Shown one piece after another: positions 1 through 12,680 of a stretch of 64,000 nucleotides of DNA. The stretch lies in assembly GCF_013373865.1 (NCBI RefSeq), contig NC_050468.1, positions 15,273,496 to 15,337,495 of the forward strand, in the 5' to 3' direction. This DNA comes from Monomorium pharaonis. Its lineage: Eukaryota; Arthropoda; Insecta; Hymenoptera; Formicidae. The notes below the pieces were generated by a model that saw only the letters and a list, made by a program, of their open reading frames with translations, was not told the DNA's origin and searched no databases. Each line of letters opens with the position of its first letter. Position 1 is the first letter of the stretch. Both the position numbers and the translations under genes were made by a program.

Positions 1-156
1 CACTGTCGTCGGACCACGGTACCCGAATGGTTATCGCCGACGTGTGTCGGTGCCCGTGGTGAAGGAGGACACGCGGCCTGGTACGAGGGAGGATCGGACG
101 TGTTGCCGCGCTGGCGGGAGATACAGTTAATAACAGGGCTAAAATGTCGTCGGTAA
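1..156 (+). other. GC-rich window edge with open reading frames, possible exon fragment
   Basis: Two + strand frames are open from the first base. One runs 51 codons to a TAA at 154-156 and the other 42 codons to a TAA at 128-130; the third frame closes at 60-62. The stretch is GC- and CpG-rich, so open frames are expected by chance, and no domain is recognisable. It could be the end of an exon that begins outside the window, or simply part of a CpG-rich patch that continues to about 330. Confidence 0.15.
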
Positions 157-338
157 CTCGACGCGCTTCATCGCCGCGAGAGGGTCGCGATTCGCAATTT
201 CGCAGATCCGGCATTTGGGATGTCGCGCGCGCGGCGTGCAAGAGACTTCTGGACCGCATCGCACTGGCATTGTACGTCGGATTAATTAAACGTTTTGGTT
301 ACCGCACGCGGTCGAGTCTGTTACCTTGTATGATGTAA

Positions 339-3039
339 CTATGTATTGTATGATTGATATGATGAAGATGATGGGAGAGAATGTCACGTAGGCGAATGTC
401 CGAGTCGCAACAATTAACGTGAAAGGTCGATGAATCCGCAGACGGTTCTATTTCTTTTTGTTAAAAAGACTCGAGGATCCATAATGAAGATCAATTGTAC
501 GCGATAGCTTTTTCCTGATCTTGCTGAAAAAACTGATGGAATCGTTGTTTTCCAAATGACTTCGATTCGACAAATCAGCGTTTTTCGGCAGCTGCAATTA
601 TTCTCGCTCTAATTGAAAAGCCTTCAAGTTAAGTTCCTCATTAGAAGATTCCCCCGTGCTCGTGTTACCATTTGATTTCATCAATCGCGAATTGACGATC
701 CCCCTCGTTGACGAAACCCGACAATCTGTTAAGATCGTAGGAATCGTCAAGTATTTCTGTCGTAAATCCGACGTTCAAACGAGCAGAATTTTCTCTTGGT
801 TTGTATTCGTAAAATGATTTTCTCTCTTGGTCGCTCTTATATTCGGTCGATCGATACTTTGTAGAAGCACGCTTCTGGAAGGGGGTCATCCTGATAGGGC
901 GGAAAGAGTGGCGAGCTTCGCGTGTCCTTCTTGATTTATAACTACCGATCGAGCCGGTTCTCTTCCCTTTCGTAATGCTCCACGATTCGCCAATAGCGAT
1001 TCTCATATTTCTATCCTTGCGCAAAGTAATTCGGAACTTGGAAAAATATTTCTCTTTCGAACTATGTGAGCCTTTCGTGAAATAAATAACTTATCAGTTT
1101 TATATACGTTTGTAAGTTAGGAATTCGATCCCTTTGGTTAATTCTAAAACATTGTGTTGAATTACGTATTTCTAAAAATTGTCATTATATTATAAATATG
1201 ATTGTTATACGTTGTATTAAAACGAATTATGTGGCAAATCTTTTTTATAAAAATTCTCCAACAATACAAGTAGAATTTATTTTTAAGTATCTATAACTGC
1301 ATATTTATTTCTCTCGAACGTTTATAGTGGCGATTATGAAAATCTCTTGAACCCTCTTTTTCATTCACCGTCTGTCATCCACGTCAGAAAATTATTTTCC
1401 AGATCTGGGGATTAACTTGTCGCGACCGGGGACGTATCGACCCCTTGTGACCGAGGCCCCCCGAAGATGGAAATCCCCGACCATCCTATCAGATCCGAAG
1501 TACGTAGTTATGCACGCGAATAAGAAGGGTCGATCGTCTTATCGAGGAGGGGCTTCGACGGGATGTATTTTATCCCCTTTTGTATTACATGCCTATTGCA
1601 TTACGATTTTCATCAGAATACCCCAACCGGGTTAGTGCGCGTCCTCGCCGTAATAACGTAGAAGAGAACGTTGTGAAGAAGGACGGGTGAGAAAAGAGCT
1701 GGTTGGATTGGCAAATGGGGGAAAGCTATTCTCCTCTAATTGGCATCGTGGGTTACGTCGAGGGAGGCGCCGCATCATATTTTCTCATTAAAAGCGTTTA
1801 CCCGAACGGAAAGTTCTTTCATACTGTCGAACCGTTTCGAAAGTTTCTACCTCAAACTTCCTAAACAGGTAACTCGTAGACACGGGCGAAACTTCACAAA
1901 GAAGTTAGCGCGAAGTTACTCGCAGATTTCAATGCTAGCCAGCTCTAAATAATATTGTCCTTGCTTGCATTGTCGAAATTTGTTTATGCAAATGCATCCT
2001 GCATAATCGAAGTTGTCTACAGCTAGCGTTTGTTTCGAAGATGATAGTGGCATTAGATTAGATCCGTTATAGCTTCGCCTGATTAAGTTGGCCTCGATAC
2101 ATCGATAAACACATAGTATACTATATATGCTCCTATATCATTTCGTATTTTCATTTCCATATTAAGTTTCTTTAGCGAGAAAAAAATCTAAGGCGAGAAT
2201 TTCATAAAAAAGAAAGATCACATCTTTAGAAAAGCTATTTTCATACTGTAATCTAGTATCCTTTTATCACGTGTGTTATCGCATGTAGGCTATTAATTTA
2301 ACATAGTAATGTTTGATAAATTTGTATTTTCCAATACTGTATAATTTTTCTACATGGCAAACTCCGTGCAGTTTTATAGGAAAAACGACATATTATACAG
2401 AACGACGACTATTGTGATCATTTCTGACGTATCACTCGTAGAAGTAGCGCGAGAGATGTAGTTTAGTTGAATCGATGGTATGCTGAAACTTCACGTAAAC
2501 TACACTCGATACTTCCTCGGAACGATATTGCTATATGAATCTGTATCGGAAAGTGCATGAGATTCAGAAGAAATACGACTTTAGAAAGACAACTATTCTT
2601 TACACCAGTTCGATACCATCCGGACTTTAAAATATCTTGAACGTGGCTATTTGGAATAATATGCAAAGGTGGCATTTCACATTTATTCTGTGGCCGACTG
2701 GTAAATTTTATGACGCACCAATTTTAATTTTAAATAAAATAATAATAAAACAAAAAATAGCTCACAAGGATAAATAATATTTCTCTCTGTTCTTATCTTA
2801 ACTTGAAAAGTATCTCTTTAGACTTGCATAGAGACTCAATTCAAGGCGAATCAGGAATTTTAGCTGTGAATGTTGCGTCAGACTATTTTATATTCTTATC
2901 ACTGAAACTGCACGCTCTCTGCACTGTAAGTTAGTAGAGCAAATGCACTTTTTGTGACACGTAAACACTATATTATGGCGAATAATTAGTATAATCTTCT
3001 GTACGTGATACGTATGGTAATTTTATGAAAAGGACCTAT
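339..3039. other. AT-rich non-coding stretch
   Basis: Apart from the doubtful minus-strand frame at 665-1024, I see no supported feature. A GC-richer patch at 1410-1640 is open in one + frame after an acceptor-like CAG (about 1402), but no donor follows, so I do not call an exon. The rest is AT-rich with short A/T runs. Confidence 0.5.
665..1024 (-). CDS. Unrecognised 119-codon open frame, doubtful
   Basis: This minus-strand frame starts at an ATG at 1024 and stops at 665. The product would be strongly hydrophilic and basic in its first half (many Arg, Lys and Ser), with an acidic stretch near residues 90-97 and a C-terminus ending in Ile-Lys-Trp. There is no signal peptide, membrane segment or motif I recognise. 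The region has intermediate GC content, so a frame this long is somewhat less expected by chance than those in the CpG islands, but I see no promoter, splice sites or poly(A) signal arrangement around it. It may be a chance frame or a lineage-specific small protein. Codon-substitution analysis against related species would decide. Confidence 0.12.
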   Translation of the reverse strand: MRKDRNMRIAIGESWSITKGKRTGSIGSYKSRRTREARHSFRPIRMTPFQKRASTKYRSTEYKSDQERKSFYEYKPRENSARLNVGFTTEILDDSYDLNRLSGFVNEGDRQFAIDEIKW

Positions 3040-3640
3040 TTAGTTGACCGTGCGCCAAGTACAATGTTTAAGATTATTCAGGTGTCCTCTGGAAACCTAC
3101 TTATGTCGCACGCTCCGTTCCGTACAATTGTCTACTCGACGAGGGCGCGGAGGCCCGAGAGATAGCGAGAGAAAACCCGTTCAGATTCGGCGAAATTACT
3201 TGGTCAGCGAGATTTGTAGCCGTCGCGGGAACTTCGGAAATCACTTTGACACGCGGGGTGGATAAAGCACGGGTCGTTCGTACACGATAAAACACGGTCG
3301 CCGTGGAATCGGCGTGATCGGTGGTGGTTCTTGAACGGGCGCCGACTGTCACGTACACTGGTCGCCGGGAATGTATGCACGGGGGCTGCGATGATTTACC
3401 CGCAAACTTGGCGGAACGGGAGGGTGGGCGCGTCGGTGGAGAAAATTTACGCGACGTGGTCGCGAGCGGAAAACGACGAGCGTGCGCGCGCGCGAGTCCT
3501 AGCGTGTGCAGTTTCAACTATCTGTATGAAGTTCTAGCATCGACTGTCTTCTTCGTCGGTATTCATACCGGAGTCAACCGGATCGGAACTCTCCGCCAGC
3601 CGGGGAACGCGACATAATGCTGCATTAAGCGTGAATGGAC
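3040..3640. promoter_or_regulatory. CpG-rich patch with overlapping chance frames
   Basis: This block is rich in CG dinucleotides. Frames are open on both strands at once (3101-3517 minus; 3321-3617 and 3331-3537 plus), which is the signature of stop-poor base composition rather than coding. No TATA box or initiator stands out. CpG-rich patches like this in insect introns and intergenic DNA are often regulatory; that role is inference. Confidence 0.25.
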
Positions 3641-3928
3641 CGGTTCCGTACCGGGGATACGACGGCCGCCGCAGCAATGGCCGACGATGTGCCCGTTATG
3701 GACGTCCCCTCTTACACTGGTGATAGAATAAAAGAAGAAGAAAATAATAAAAAGAGAGCGGAAAGGGAGAGATGTACGCTCGTTGCGCGACGCAACAAGT
3801 GTGGCGTGTGCGCGCTCGTTGTTGCAGCTACTAACCGCCGCGTTCGCTTCTTCTTGCTTCGTGTGCTCGTCGTGAAAATTTCTTGTATTCCGCCGAGGAG
3901 AAATGTCAATCGCCAGCTGCAACGGTAA
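3635..3928 (+). other. Open frame, possible but unsupported exon
   Basis: A + strand frame starts at ATG 3635 with an Ala run (GCC GCC GCA GCA) and a second in-frame ATG. It then passes a weak GTGATA donor-like site just after 3719 and continues into a Lys/Glu/Arg-rich tail made by an A/G-rich stretch. The minus strand is also open over the same bases (3563-3922). If coding, only the first 29 or so codons look non-repetitive. I do not recognise the product. Confidence 0.1.
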
Positions 3929-4289
3929 TACAAATACACAAGTGTTCCGTCACATAATACAATCGCGTAATATTTCCAAATACATCTTTTATTTTATTAC
4001 GAGGCGGCAATCAACATTGCGTAATCTCGTGGAACTCAGCTCAACTTGTTCCGTATCTTTAGTCAGAGACTTTGGCCGAGTCGCATTTGACATTTCGCGG
4101 TTGATTGACAGCTTGATGAATTCCGTTGCCGCGCGAAATAAACGACACGCGCAGCTTCCAGTAATTTCCAGTAGTTTCCTCGAAATAGTCATTAACTTCG
4201 AGATTAATCAGTCCTTTTCCAAAACTGGCTCCGCCCGCCGTGACGGTTACGTAGCGGTGTGAAATGCCTTCGTGTTTATTGGGCCTCGA

Positions 4290-5220
4290 CTTTAATTACT
4301 ACGCTAAAGATTTCGCACGTCGCACCGCGCCGGGGTCACAGCGACAGTTGCGACCTCCGCCCTCGCTCCGCAACGTTCTATCCGAATGCACTCGGCAATA
4401 TGTAGCGCCGGCACAAATTACTTCGCCGTGAGGTAACGCGCGCGCCGTGGATTTAATAAATTCTCTGATTCGCGCGCGAGTTAACCCAGTTGCGCGTCAC
4501 CGCGCGCGCGTACCTATCCGGCTAGAAAGTTTCCCATTTCCTTCCGAGTCGTTCCGCGCGGGCGGCATTATTCTCGCCGACATCCTGAAAATTATCGCGG
4601 TAAGTTCTCGCCCGGCCCGCTATTAGCGTCCCGGCCGATTACGCAGCCGACATGGCAACGTTAACGTACTACTGAACCGCGGCGTGTTAACGCGACACGG
4701 CCGCGCGCTTGCAATTACCGCGCGCGATCGCTCGCGCGAATCACACCGCGCGAGTGGAAATGCGCGCGACCGCGGAATTTAATAAACCTTTCCACATCGC
4801 ACTGACAGACACATCCAAACACAACGCGCGGATGCAAACCCACTGACCCAATTCGCTGCTCATGTCCCACGATCTTTCGATCGTGCAATTCCCTGGGGGG
4901 TGAGGGGGGGGGTTGAATTTTGATGTTCGCTTACGGTCCCGGCATCGGCCGGACCTCTGGAAACGGTGTATGCGTATGCGAGAGCGTCGGTACAGAATTA
5001 CCGGTGAACTACCTGCGCGTGACAGCCGCCTCCGGGCCCTGCTCGAACTCGTGACTATTCAATTCCGGTCGGTCCGGTCAGACTCTTGCGCGGCTGCCCG
5101 CACATTGCACGTCTCTTCCCCATTGGCTTCCTACCCTTAGTCCACCCTCTGATATGGCTAGCCAGCTTCGCTCTCTCACGCCGTCGCCCGCGGCGAGAGA
5201 AGGAGGGAGAGCTGCCGATA
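4290..5220. promoter_or_regulatory. Dense CpG island, candidate promoter
   Basis: This is the most CpG-dense block of the window, with repeated CGCG runs between about 4430 and 4780. It contains one full-consensus donor on the + strand: GTAAGT at 4600-4605, preceded by CGCG. At 4895-4912 there is a G6-TGA-G9 run. A 75-codon + frame (4913-5140) lies in it and is probably a chance frame. Together a CpG island and a strong donor suggest a possible untranslated first exon and promoter reading rightward. No transcription start motif is clear. Confidence 0.3.
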
Positions 5221-7128
5221 AATATTCACAGATCGTTCCAGCACTGTTTGCCAGAATTTCTTTAATAGTTAAAGACAGTTGCTGATCGACCGATTCAAAT
5301 ATTCAGGATCTTCAGTAGAGAGATACAAAATGCTAGATCTCTCATGATACGTTTTTAACATTTAATTCAATTGGTAATTACATGATGATTCTTAGACTTT
5401 CATGTTAATGTTTGTAGACATTTTAATGTCGTTTTTTAGAATAAAAAAAAGTCCATATTAAATTAAAAACCAAATTAAAAACAAAATATTAATTATGAAG
5501 TTAAAGTACTTTTATATCGCAATGCAAAATCTGTTAAAGTTTAAGGCGAAGAAATTTAAAAAAAGTATCGCCAAAGAATTGTAATTTGAATATCATTTTA
5601 TTAAACAAATACAATAATTGTTTCGGGTAATAATTCAATAAATGTCGACAATTGAAAATATGATTTTTTTTTTTTTTAATTATATTGCTAAGATTGACAT
5701 CATGGATATTTTAATAACAATTTATCAAATATGCGAAATAACTCGCACATTTTTTATCTTTTTGCCTTCTTATCTTTTGTACTATTTTTTACAAAGGTGT
5801 TATTATAAAGAAAGAACGAAACAACTACGAATGAAGTAAGAATGTGTTATTACTGGTTATGTAACTTGTGTGACATCGTATATAGTTAAACTTGTATAGT
5901 TTACCTTATGCGTCGCACACGTCATTTATTACACATGCGTAAATATCGGAACGTACGAGTAAACATAGTGTGACGCCTGACATTCGCCAGTTGGCTAATT
6001 AACGATTAATGAGTGTCGATGACTTGGCAAAGTATAATATTCTCAATAAATTGTATAAATTGTGTGTATACGTTTCACACAACCTTAAATTAATTAAAAC
6101 ATGTATTGCGGACATGTAATTGTATTTAATTATATAATACAACTTTAATTAAAATAATGGTTAGATATTATTTTTGAATTCGTCCAATAATAATTAATAC
6201 AATTCACAATTCAAGTGCTGACCTACTTTTATTGCTTTAATATGTTTGGACTTTGCGCCATAGAGAAACTTTAAATTAAATTTGAAATCTCGAAGAAAAT
6301 TTTCCACCTGTTTTCCTCTTAGAGAAAATCAACTCGCTGCAGCCAATTGTGTATTCATATAATGAATCCAGACAGGAGATTTTGATGGATTTCGGTAGAC
6401 ACTTCGCGAATGGCACGAACGTGGCAGACATTAGCTTGACGAGTGACTGCGACTATGCATCAGTGAATGCGAGAGACGTTTCTTACATTGGTCATCGCTA
6501 AAATGGTACCGCTTGGCTGGCATCAAAGATATGATTTAGTATTCGTCTAACTAGCGCGTTGGTGACACTCCTTTATCGATTTCGTGGAAGTAGTATGGCG
6601 ACTGAATTGACGTTTTCTCTTCGTCGGATATCGATCTTCTAAAAATAAGACTGCGGAGCACTTTGCATTACTCGTCTGGCGCCATGACTTGCAAACCAAA
6701 TGACAAACTCGATGAGCGATTACATTGCCCTTTAAAGTTGAAAGTATTAAAAAATCCGCTTAAATATTATATATTAAAAAATATCAAAGTTTATACAAAA
6801 CTTCAAAAAGAGGAGAAATATGTATATTACAATATGTTATTAAAAAATAGTGTATGTGAGTTATTTGGAAAGTTTCTTCAGTTTAAGCAGCAATTCGAAA
6901 TCCAATTCATAAATTTGGCCATTGCAACAACTAAAGTGTCTTGAAATGCAAAACACAATAATTTTGAAGCGCCGCGAAACAAAAATTACTTAACAAATTA
7001 AGTTGAAATTAATATCAATTTTATAAAGAGTAGACAACTCGTTGAATTGAAAATAAAAAGTCACGCCACAATATTGCTTAAAAAAAACTTTTCGATAAAC
7101 GTATATTAAATAATCTCGAAAAAAGTTA
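5221..7128. other. AT-rich stretch, no gene seen
   Basis: The stretch is AT-rich with a T15 run at 5663-5677. A less AT-biased segment at 6300-6660 has no open frame of interest, and the 93-codon frame at 6663-6944 is Lys/Leu/Tyr-rich, as expected from AT-rich DNA. Nothing is supported. Confidence 0.5.
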
Positions 7129-7360
7129 TTAAGTCAGTGCAAAAGTCTTGACCTATTTGGCGTTGCTCTTATTACGGTGTGTCAATACCGGTTGATATTA
7201 CGGAAAATTATATATTGGAAAAGTGACGTCAAGAACTATCTAAACAGAAAGTTCGTTTCACTTGAATTATTTACAGTGCTATCTTATGTTGGCGAAAAGG
7301 AATCTAAAAAGAATATCTTTGTGTGATCATGGTATACGAGTTTCGGAAAAAGAAAAATAG
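7129..7360 (+). mobile_element. Mariner-like terminal repeat and truncated internal sequence
   Basis: Starting at 7129, right after a TA dinucleotide (7127-7128), the sequence reads TTAAGTCAGTGCAAAAGTCT. This matches the general form of mariner terminal inverted repeats (TTAGGT-x-GTGCAAAAGT). About 130 bases further an ATG at 7286 opens only 24 codons, starting Met-Leu-Ala-Lys-Arg-Asn-Leu-Lys-Arg, and stops at 7360. I found no matching inverted copy downstream, so this would be a decayed, one-ended fragment. The assignment rests on the terminal sequence alone. Confidence 0.3.
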
Positions 7361-9010
7361 ATGTAAAAAAAAACATTCATCATGAATTTGGAAAATTTCT
7401 AATACGTTTTATATTTATTACCTTTCCTCGTGCAAAATAGCACAATAAATACTCAAATGGCATCAATTTTTTTACAGATCTTTAAATTGTCTCTTTTACA
7501 TGTAATTTACTGTAATCTCTACCAGTATTGACATTCTGTAATAAAAGTAACATTTCTTAAAAAGATTTTTGCATTCATCTAATATACAGTATACTTTTTT
7601 GTCAAGAATTACGTTATTTTGTTATTTAAAATCTTACTCTTCCAAATCACACATTAAATTTTGTGCAAAAAGAAAAACACTTGCGTTGTTTGAACTCTGA
7701 CTCTAATACGAGATCGCTATTTTACTGCAGCCGCGCGGAGAAGAGGCTATTCCAGCCTACATCGGTGGCATATAAGGAGCAATGGTTTTCTCCGACGAAG
7801 AGAACTAAACGGCGGGAGTCGTGGGGAAGTCTGACGACTTTACACACTGCTAAATCACATATTTTCAATTCAATCTGCCTCTACCCACTCGGCCAGCATA
7901 GGACGATCGAACGAAAAACCATTATTCTTCCTCGGACGAACAAAGAACGGAAAAAGAACGGAACGGGGATGAAACGGAGAGAAAATATCGCCTAGTGAAT
8001 CGCGTTTGCGCAACAAGGACGAAGACGAGACGCGAGAAACGAATTCAGAAACGGGAAAGTGAGGGGGATGGCACGAAAGGATGGGCCATACTATTGTCGG
8101 GGTGGTCTCGACCACGAAATATTACCACGGTTATTCCTGACCCAACCTACGCGAATTCGGGGGGTACAGCCGTCCGCTGATAATCGTACCGGATATGTCG
8201 TGGATCTTGCTGGTGATATTTAGGAGCGCCAGCGCTTTCCTGTTCACCCCTCTTCTTATTCCTCTCTTTTTACCATTCACTCACTTCACTCTCATTCGAT
8301 CCTTCTTCTCTTAATGATAGTGCGGAGGAAGTTCGCACGTGGCTGGAAATCTGTATTTCCACTTGGAAACCGGAAGAATTCATTTCACATGGTGTATTTG
8401 GAAGAGATATCAGAGCGCAACTCACTCAGTCGTCCGAGTTATTTATTAACGGCGGTTGTTGAACCTTCGTGCGAGCGCATATTGGATTCGGTTTCACTGA
8501 GGTTACCCGGAATAGCATATCGTTTTAAACATTTTAGTGGAGAATCCCGTATCGATGGTACATGCCTCGGATAATCCGTCGGATCCATTCTTTATTGAAG
8601 GTATTTGGCTCGTATCCGACAGTCGAGGGATCGATCGCACGTCGTGTTTTCAGTACGGCCCGTGTATAAACTTCGTTCGCGAATCGATCATCTTGATTAC
8701 GTCCCACGGTATAAAAGACTACTCCAAAAATACGATCGTAGAATCTAGAATTTATCTTGGGAAGAAATCGGGAAAATAACCGATGGTTGCCGGCAGTGAG
8801 AGCCGGCAGGGGAGGGGAGGGGGAGGTACCGCCGCTCCGAGCGGTCGTACAAACCGCCCTGAACGAAATAAAATATCGTCGTGGATGCTATCCATCCTAC
8901 GTAAGCCGATCATGGGATATATCTGTAACCGTGTATGGTTAAGTTCGGTAGGTTTGCGAGTCGGCTCTTAAGAATCTCTTTCGATTATTGAGACATTTCG
9001 TCCCTGTCAA
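7361..9010. other. AT-rich, then GC-rich mosaic
   Basis: Bases 7361-7650 are AT-rich with nothing seen. From about 7730 to 8260 and again from 8440 to 8960 the DNA is GC-richer, with several overlapping chance frames on both strands (for example 7663-7995 plus and 7870-8115 minus). A G-run array on the + strand at 8809-8826 (runs of 4, 4, 5 and 2 separated by single A) may form a quadruplex. No gene is supported. Confidence 0.4.
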
Positions 9011-11224
9011 TTCTTCCCGACTTCTTCGTCATCATCGTTGTCGTCATTGTGTTACACCGACCCCTATCAAAGCGCTTTATTTTTCTCCAATTCGCCATAC
9101 TTTCGCAAAATGGGATATTATTTGCCGCAAGTACTACCGTCACAATAAGTAATTTCCTCTGTCTTCATGGTCTACCATTTTTAATCGTTTCCTCTCCTGA
9201 AAACCCCTATTCATATTTCTTTACAAATTCCTTAGAATTTTAAAATTGCATGTGATTGATCAACATACATTTAACGTATATTCTGTACTATTGATAGAAA
9301 TGATTATTATTAAAAAGCAATAATCAATATTAATATTGTGAATCAATGACTAAAATAAAAGATAGAATTAATGACTAAAATAATATTTATAGGGCACGCA
9401 TGACAAAGATGCAAAATTAATTATGGCTTTGTAGATAAATGGTAGCGAAAATTACAGTTTTTAAATTTTAGAATTTTAAAATTTAGGATAGAACTTAATT
9501 CTACTCATATTATTTATTATTATATAAATATAATACATAATTCCTATTTTTTAAATAATATATTACGGTATTTTGTCATTTTTATACTTAACATAAATTG
9601 TTACTGAAAAATATTTCAAATTCTTATTACAATTCTTGTTTAAATATATTCAGAAGTTTATGTGAAAGTTTTACAAAGTTTACAGCAGTATTATGAGTTT
9701 TTATGGAAATTTCTAACGTAGAAGATATGAAAATGCAAAAATACGAAAATGTAGTGAGATTGTATGAATCCATTAAGCTTCGAATTGTGACATGACGCGC
9801 GGCGTTTTGGTACAAATATTTGATTGCTGCTCGCTAGACATAACGAATTCCTTTCGATTATTGGACTTCCCATTATTCTTGGCGGACGGTTTCTCTGGTC
9901 ACCGTTTTTCTCTCTCCGACGTTTTTGTACCACCCACTTTTCTATGTCGAGCGTGCGCGCAAGGGATTATATTCGACCCCGAAACTACCTCCAATAACCT
10001 GCCCAGTTATTCTCTTTCTCTTTGACATCAATTGGTATCTCGCATCAATGCTTCTGGACGTCTCCCTTTCCAAAAATTCCGCACGAACAGGATCGAAAAC
10101 TCTCATCATTGTTCGCTTGCATTCATATGTTATCCATAGAATGAATAGTAAATAAGAGTAGAATTTTGTACTATTATATTTCTTTATTTGATTTAATTTT
10201 TTGTTTTTTATAAAAATGCATCTTTGATTTATTATACTCTTGATTATATTTATTGTAAATGCGTAAATTAGCTGTTACAAAATTCGTATCAAGTATCGAT
10301 AACGGAACTTTTGATAAGTATAAAGTCAATTTTCCCTTTCTTTTAAACGTTAAACAGAGAGTAATTACTTAACCTTTGAAATTAAAGACTTTTGATGGAT
10401 AAAACTCTTTAGGGCTCCGAATAATAATCTCCTAATGGCAGTAAAAAAAAAGAAAACCTTAATAACCAAGTAAACCTTACTTTAATAAAATTTTAATTTG
10501 AAGCTTAGTTTTTCGCCAAGACTTAATATTGAAATTGCGAAAGTTGCGAAGGAAGATAACGTCCAACCAAATTTCTTCTGAGAAAAAATATTCTCTAAGT
10601 TTTTTATAAATTTCTAAAGTTAGATACAAAAATCTTATTGGACATCTGTTGTAAGGTAACATATGCTGAATGTGTAAACTAAAACTTTATGTTATAAGGA
10701 AAAAAGCTTTCTGAAACATTTACATATTTGAATATTTAAATATTGCACTATTCCACAATTTCATAATTATTTCCATACTATAACAATTCTTATTTATTAC
10801 AATAACAAATTTTGTTAAACGTTTAAGTTCTTTAGAAAATTATTGACTCGAATATACATATATACTATTATTCTACGTATGCAGATATATATATCAAAAT
10901 ATTAACATTGACATTAACAGAATTAATTTACTATTATTGTGTCTAAATGTGTTGATGATTTAAATGTTGATGATATTTTTGATGAGCTAATGGAGTCAAC
11001 GGCGAAAAAAAACTTTCATTGAAATTTTATTTGGAAAGTGTCGTTACAACGAGCTCATTGAGTGGGGAAGAATTTTTTTCTCACAACGTAAAACGCGTGC
11101 CAGTAATTTTCGGCATAACGGAGTTCCTCTGTAATAATTTCACCGAGAAATTATCCGCTGTCCAACTCGCTCCCTCGCTAGCTTCGCTAACACTCCTTTT
11201 TTACGCCCGTACCTCATTCTGCAT
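9011..11224. other. AT-rich stretch, no gene seen
   Basis: Mostly AT-rich DNA, with a moderately GC-rich piece around 9780-10120. Frames present are short and low in complexity. I see no splice-signal pair, repeat or RNA gene that I can support. Confidence 0.5.
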
Positions 11225-11340
11225 TCGCACTATGTTCTATCCCCTCATGTACCTTTTTTATGCATGACCTCGATCGTATGTCGCTCACGTGGTCGTCGCA
11301 CTTTACCACCAAAATTCTATCATCGTTAAAACTCTATCGT
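11225..11340 (+). repeat. Dispersed repeat, copy A
   Basis: This shares an exact 19-base core GACCTCGATCGTATGTCGC (11266-11284) with copy B near 14055. It is followed by a variable 22-23-base segment and then a conserved block of the form TTACC-CC-AAATTCTATC. Upstream both copies also carry GTTCTATC/ATTCTATC followed by a T-rich run before the core. By eye the two copies are about three-quarters identical over roughly 80 bases. Function and family are unknown. Confidence 0.5.
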
Positions 11341-11728
11341 GATTTAGCTATCTCATATGCATTTCCCACATTTACTTTTTTGACGAATAAAAGAAATTTG
11401 TTAAGAGTAACAGTGCATTCAATAATTTTTATCATGTCGATCATAAGTAAAATTGATTTATTGTGGATTGTACATTATTCTATCTTAGTTTATACATTAA
11501 ACAGACAAGTTATTATAGAAACAATAAATTTTTTTTAAGATCCATATTTCTATATTAGTTTGAGTTGAACAACTTAAATAAACCGGTCTTTTTGAGACAT
11601 GATGTGATTTAAGTAACTTTTGAAAATCAATTTGATGTTTACGTTATGTCACGTTTATAATTGTGAAACTTAGCCATTTTTCTTTTGCAAAAATCTGTTG
11701 TAAACAATAATTTAATTAAAGTGTCTGT

Positions 11729-11770
11729 ATTTAAATCTAATTAAATCATATTTAAATCTAATTAAATCAT
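11729..11770. repeat. Two-copy 21-bp tandem duplication
   Basis: Two identical 21-base units, 11729-11749 and 11750-11770, each of the form ATTTAAATCTAATTAAATCAT less one base per 20. A recent slippage or unequal exchange is the simplest origin. Confidence 0.8.
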
Positions 11771-12638
11771 ATTTTTTAAATGTAACAATTCGCTTTTTAA
11801 ATGAAAAATAATTAATATAATATAATATAAACTAAATTTTTAATTGTAAATTGTCAATCAAATTATTATCAAGACAAAAAATTAGATAATTTGCAATAAC
11901 GTTTTACATAATCTGGTAATTTCTACAAGATTATTAAAAGATTTCTGCTGATTTGTTCGTTTTTAAACTAAATTTACCAGATTTCCAATTAATGCACTCT
12001 TTACAAAACTAGTTTTCTTATTATAATATAAATTATAATATATATTTACTGAGATACATCGACTAAATTCTCCCATAAATTAGGATTTAAGTAATAGTAT
12101 ATACAAATTTTTTTCTCTTTTGAGAGAATTTTATTACTTTATATTAATGGTAGTAAGTTTACAAAATACAAACTGCAAAATTTTAATAAAAACCCATTTT
12201 CCGATTATTTTGTGTGATTATTCGGATTTTATACGTTGTAGTCTTATAACGCATTAATATTTCAAAACCATACGAACATTGCTGACGCACGTCCTTGGTC
12301 TTCATTATTTTGATCTATAGCGCGTTATGTTTACATAAGATCGCCGTGCTATCATTCATGCGGCACACTCGACCCTGGAGGCAGGTGCGAACTACTCTCG
12401 TGTATCGAAGTGTTATCATCTCTCATAGCGCGATCACGGTCAGTATCAGAAGACTTCAAACGCATTTTTTTCTACTAACAGTAGACTATTAGACGTGCAT
12501 GATTAAGTTTTGCAACGAATAATTGAAAAAGTATTCAGTATTTATTGAAGAAAGCATTTTATGCGTACTTCATAAAATAAAAATTAATTAATACAACTAA
12601 TATGGACAAGTCTTACTCGATCATATCTGGATCTTCAT

Positions 12639-12640
<2 letters not shown>

Positions 12641-12678
<38 letters not shown>
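12641..12678. repeat. (AT)19 microsatellite
   Basis: An uninterrupted AT dinucleotide repeat of 38 bases. Confidence 0.95.

Positions 12679-12680
<2 letters not shown>

Noticed and set aside
1402..1635. Open frame following an acceptor-like CAG
   Set aside because: No donor lies within the frame and no protein motif is seen; it may be a terminal exon but nothing supports that.
3101..3517. 138-codon minus frame in a CpG-rich patch
   Set aside because: It overlaps two + frames; Arg/Ser/Thr/Ala-rich composition is typical of chance frames in CpG DNA.
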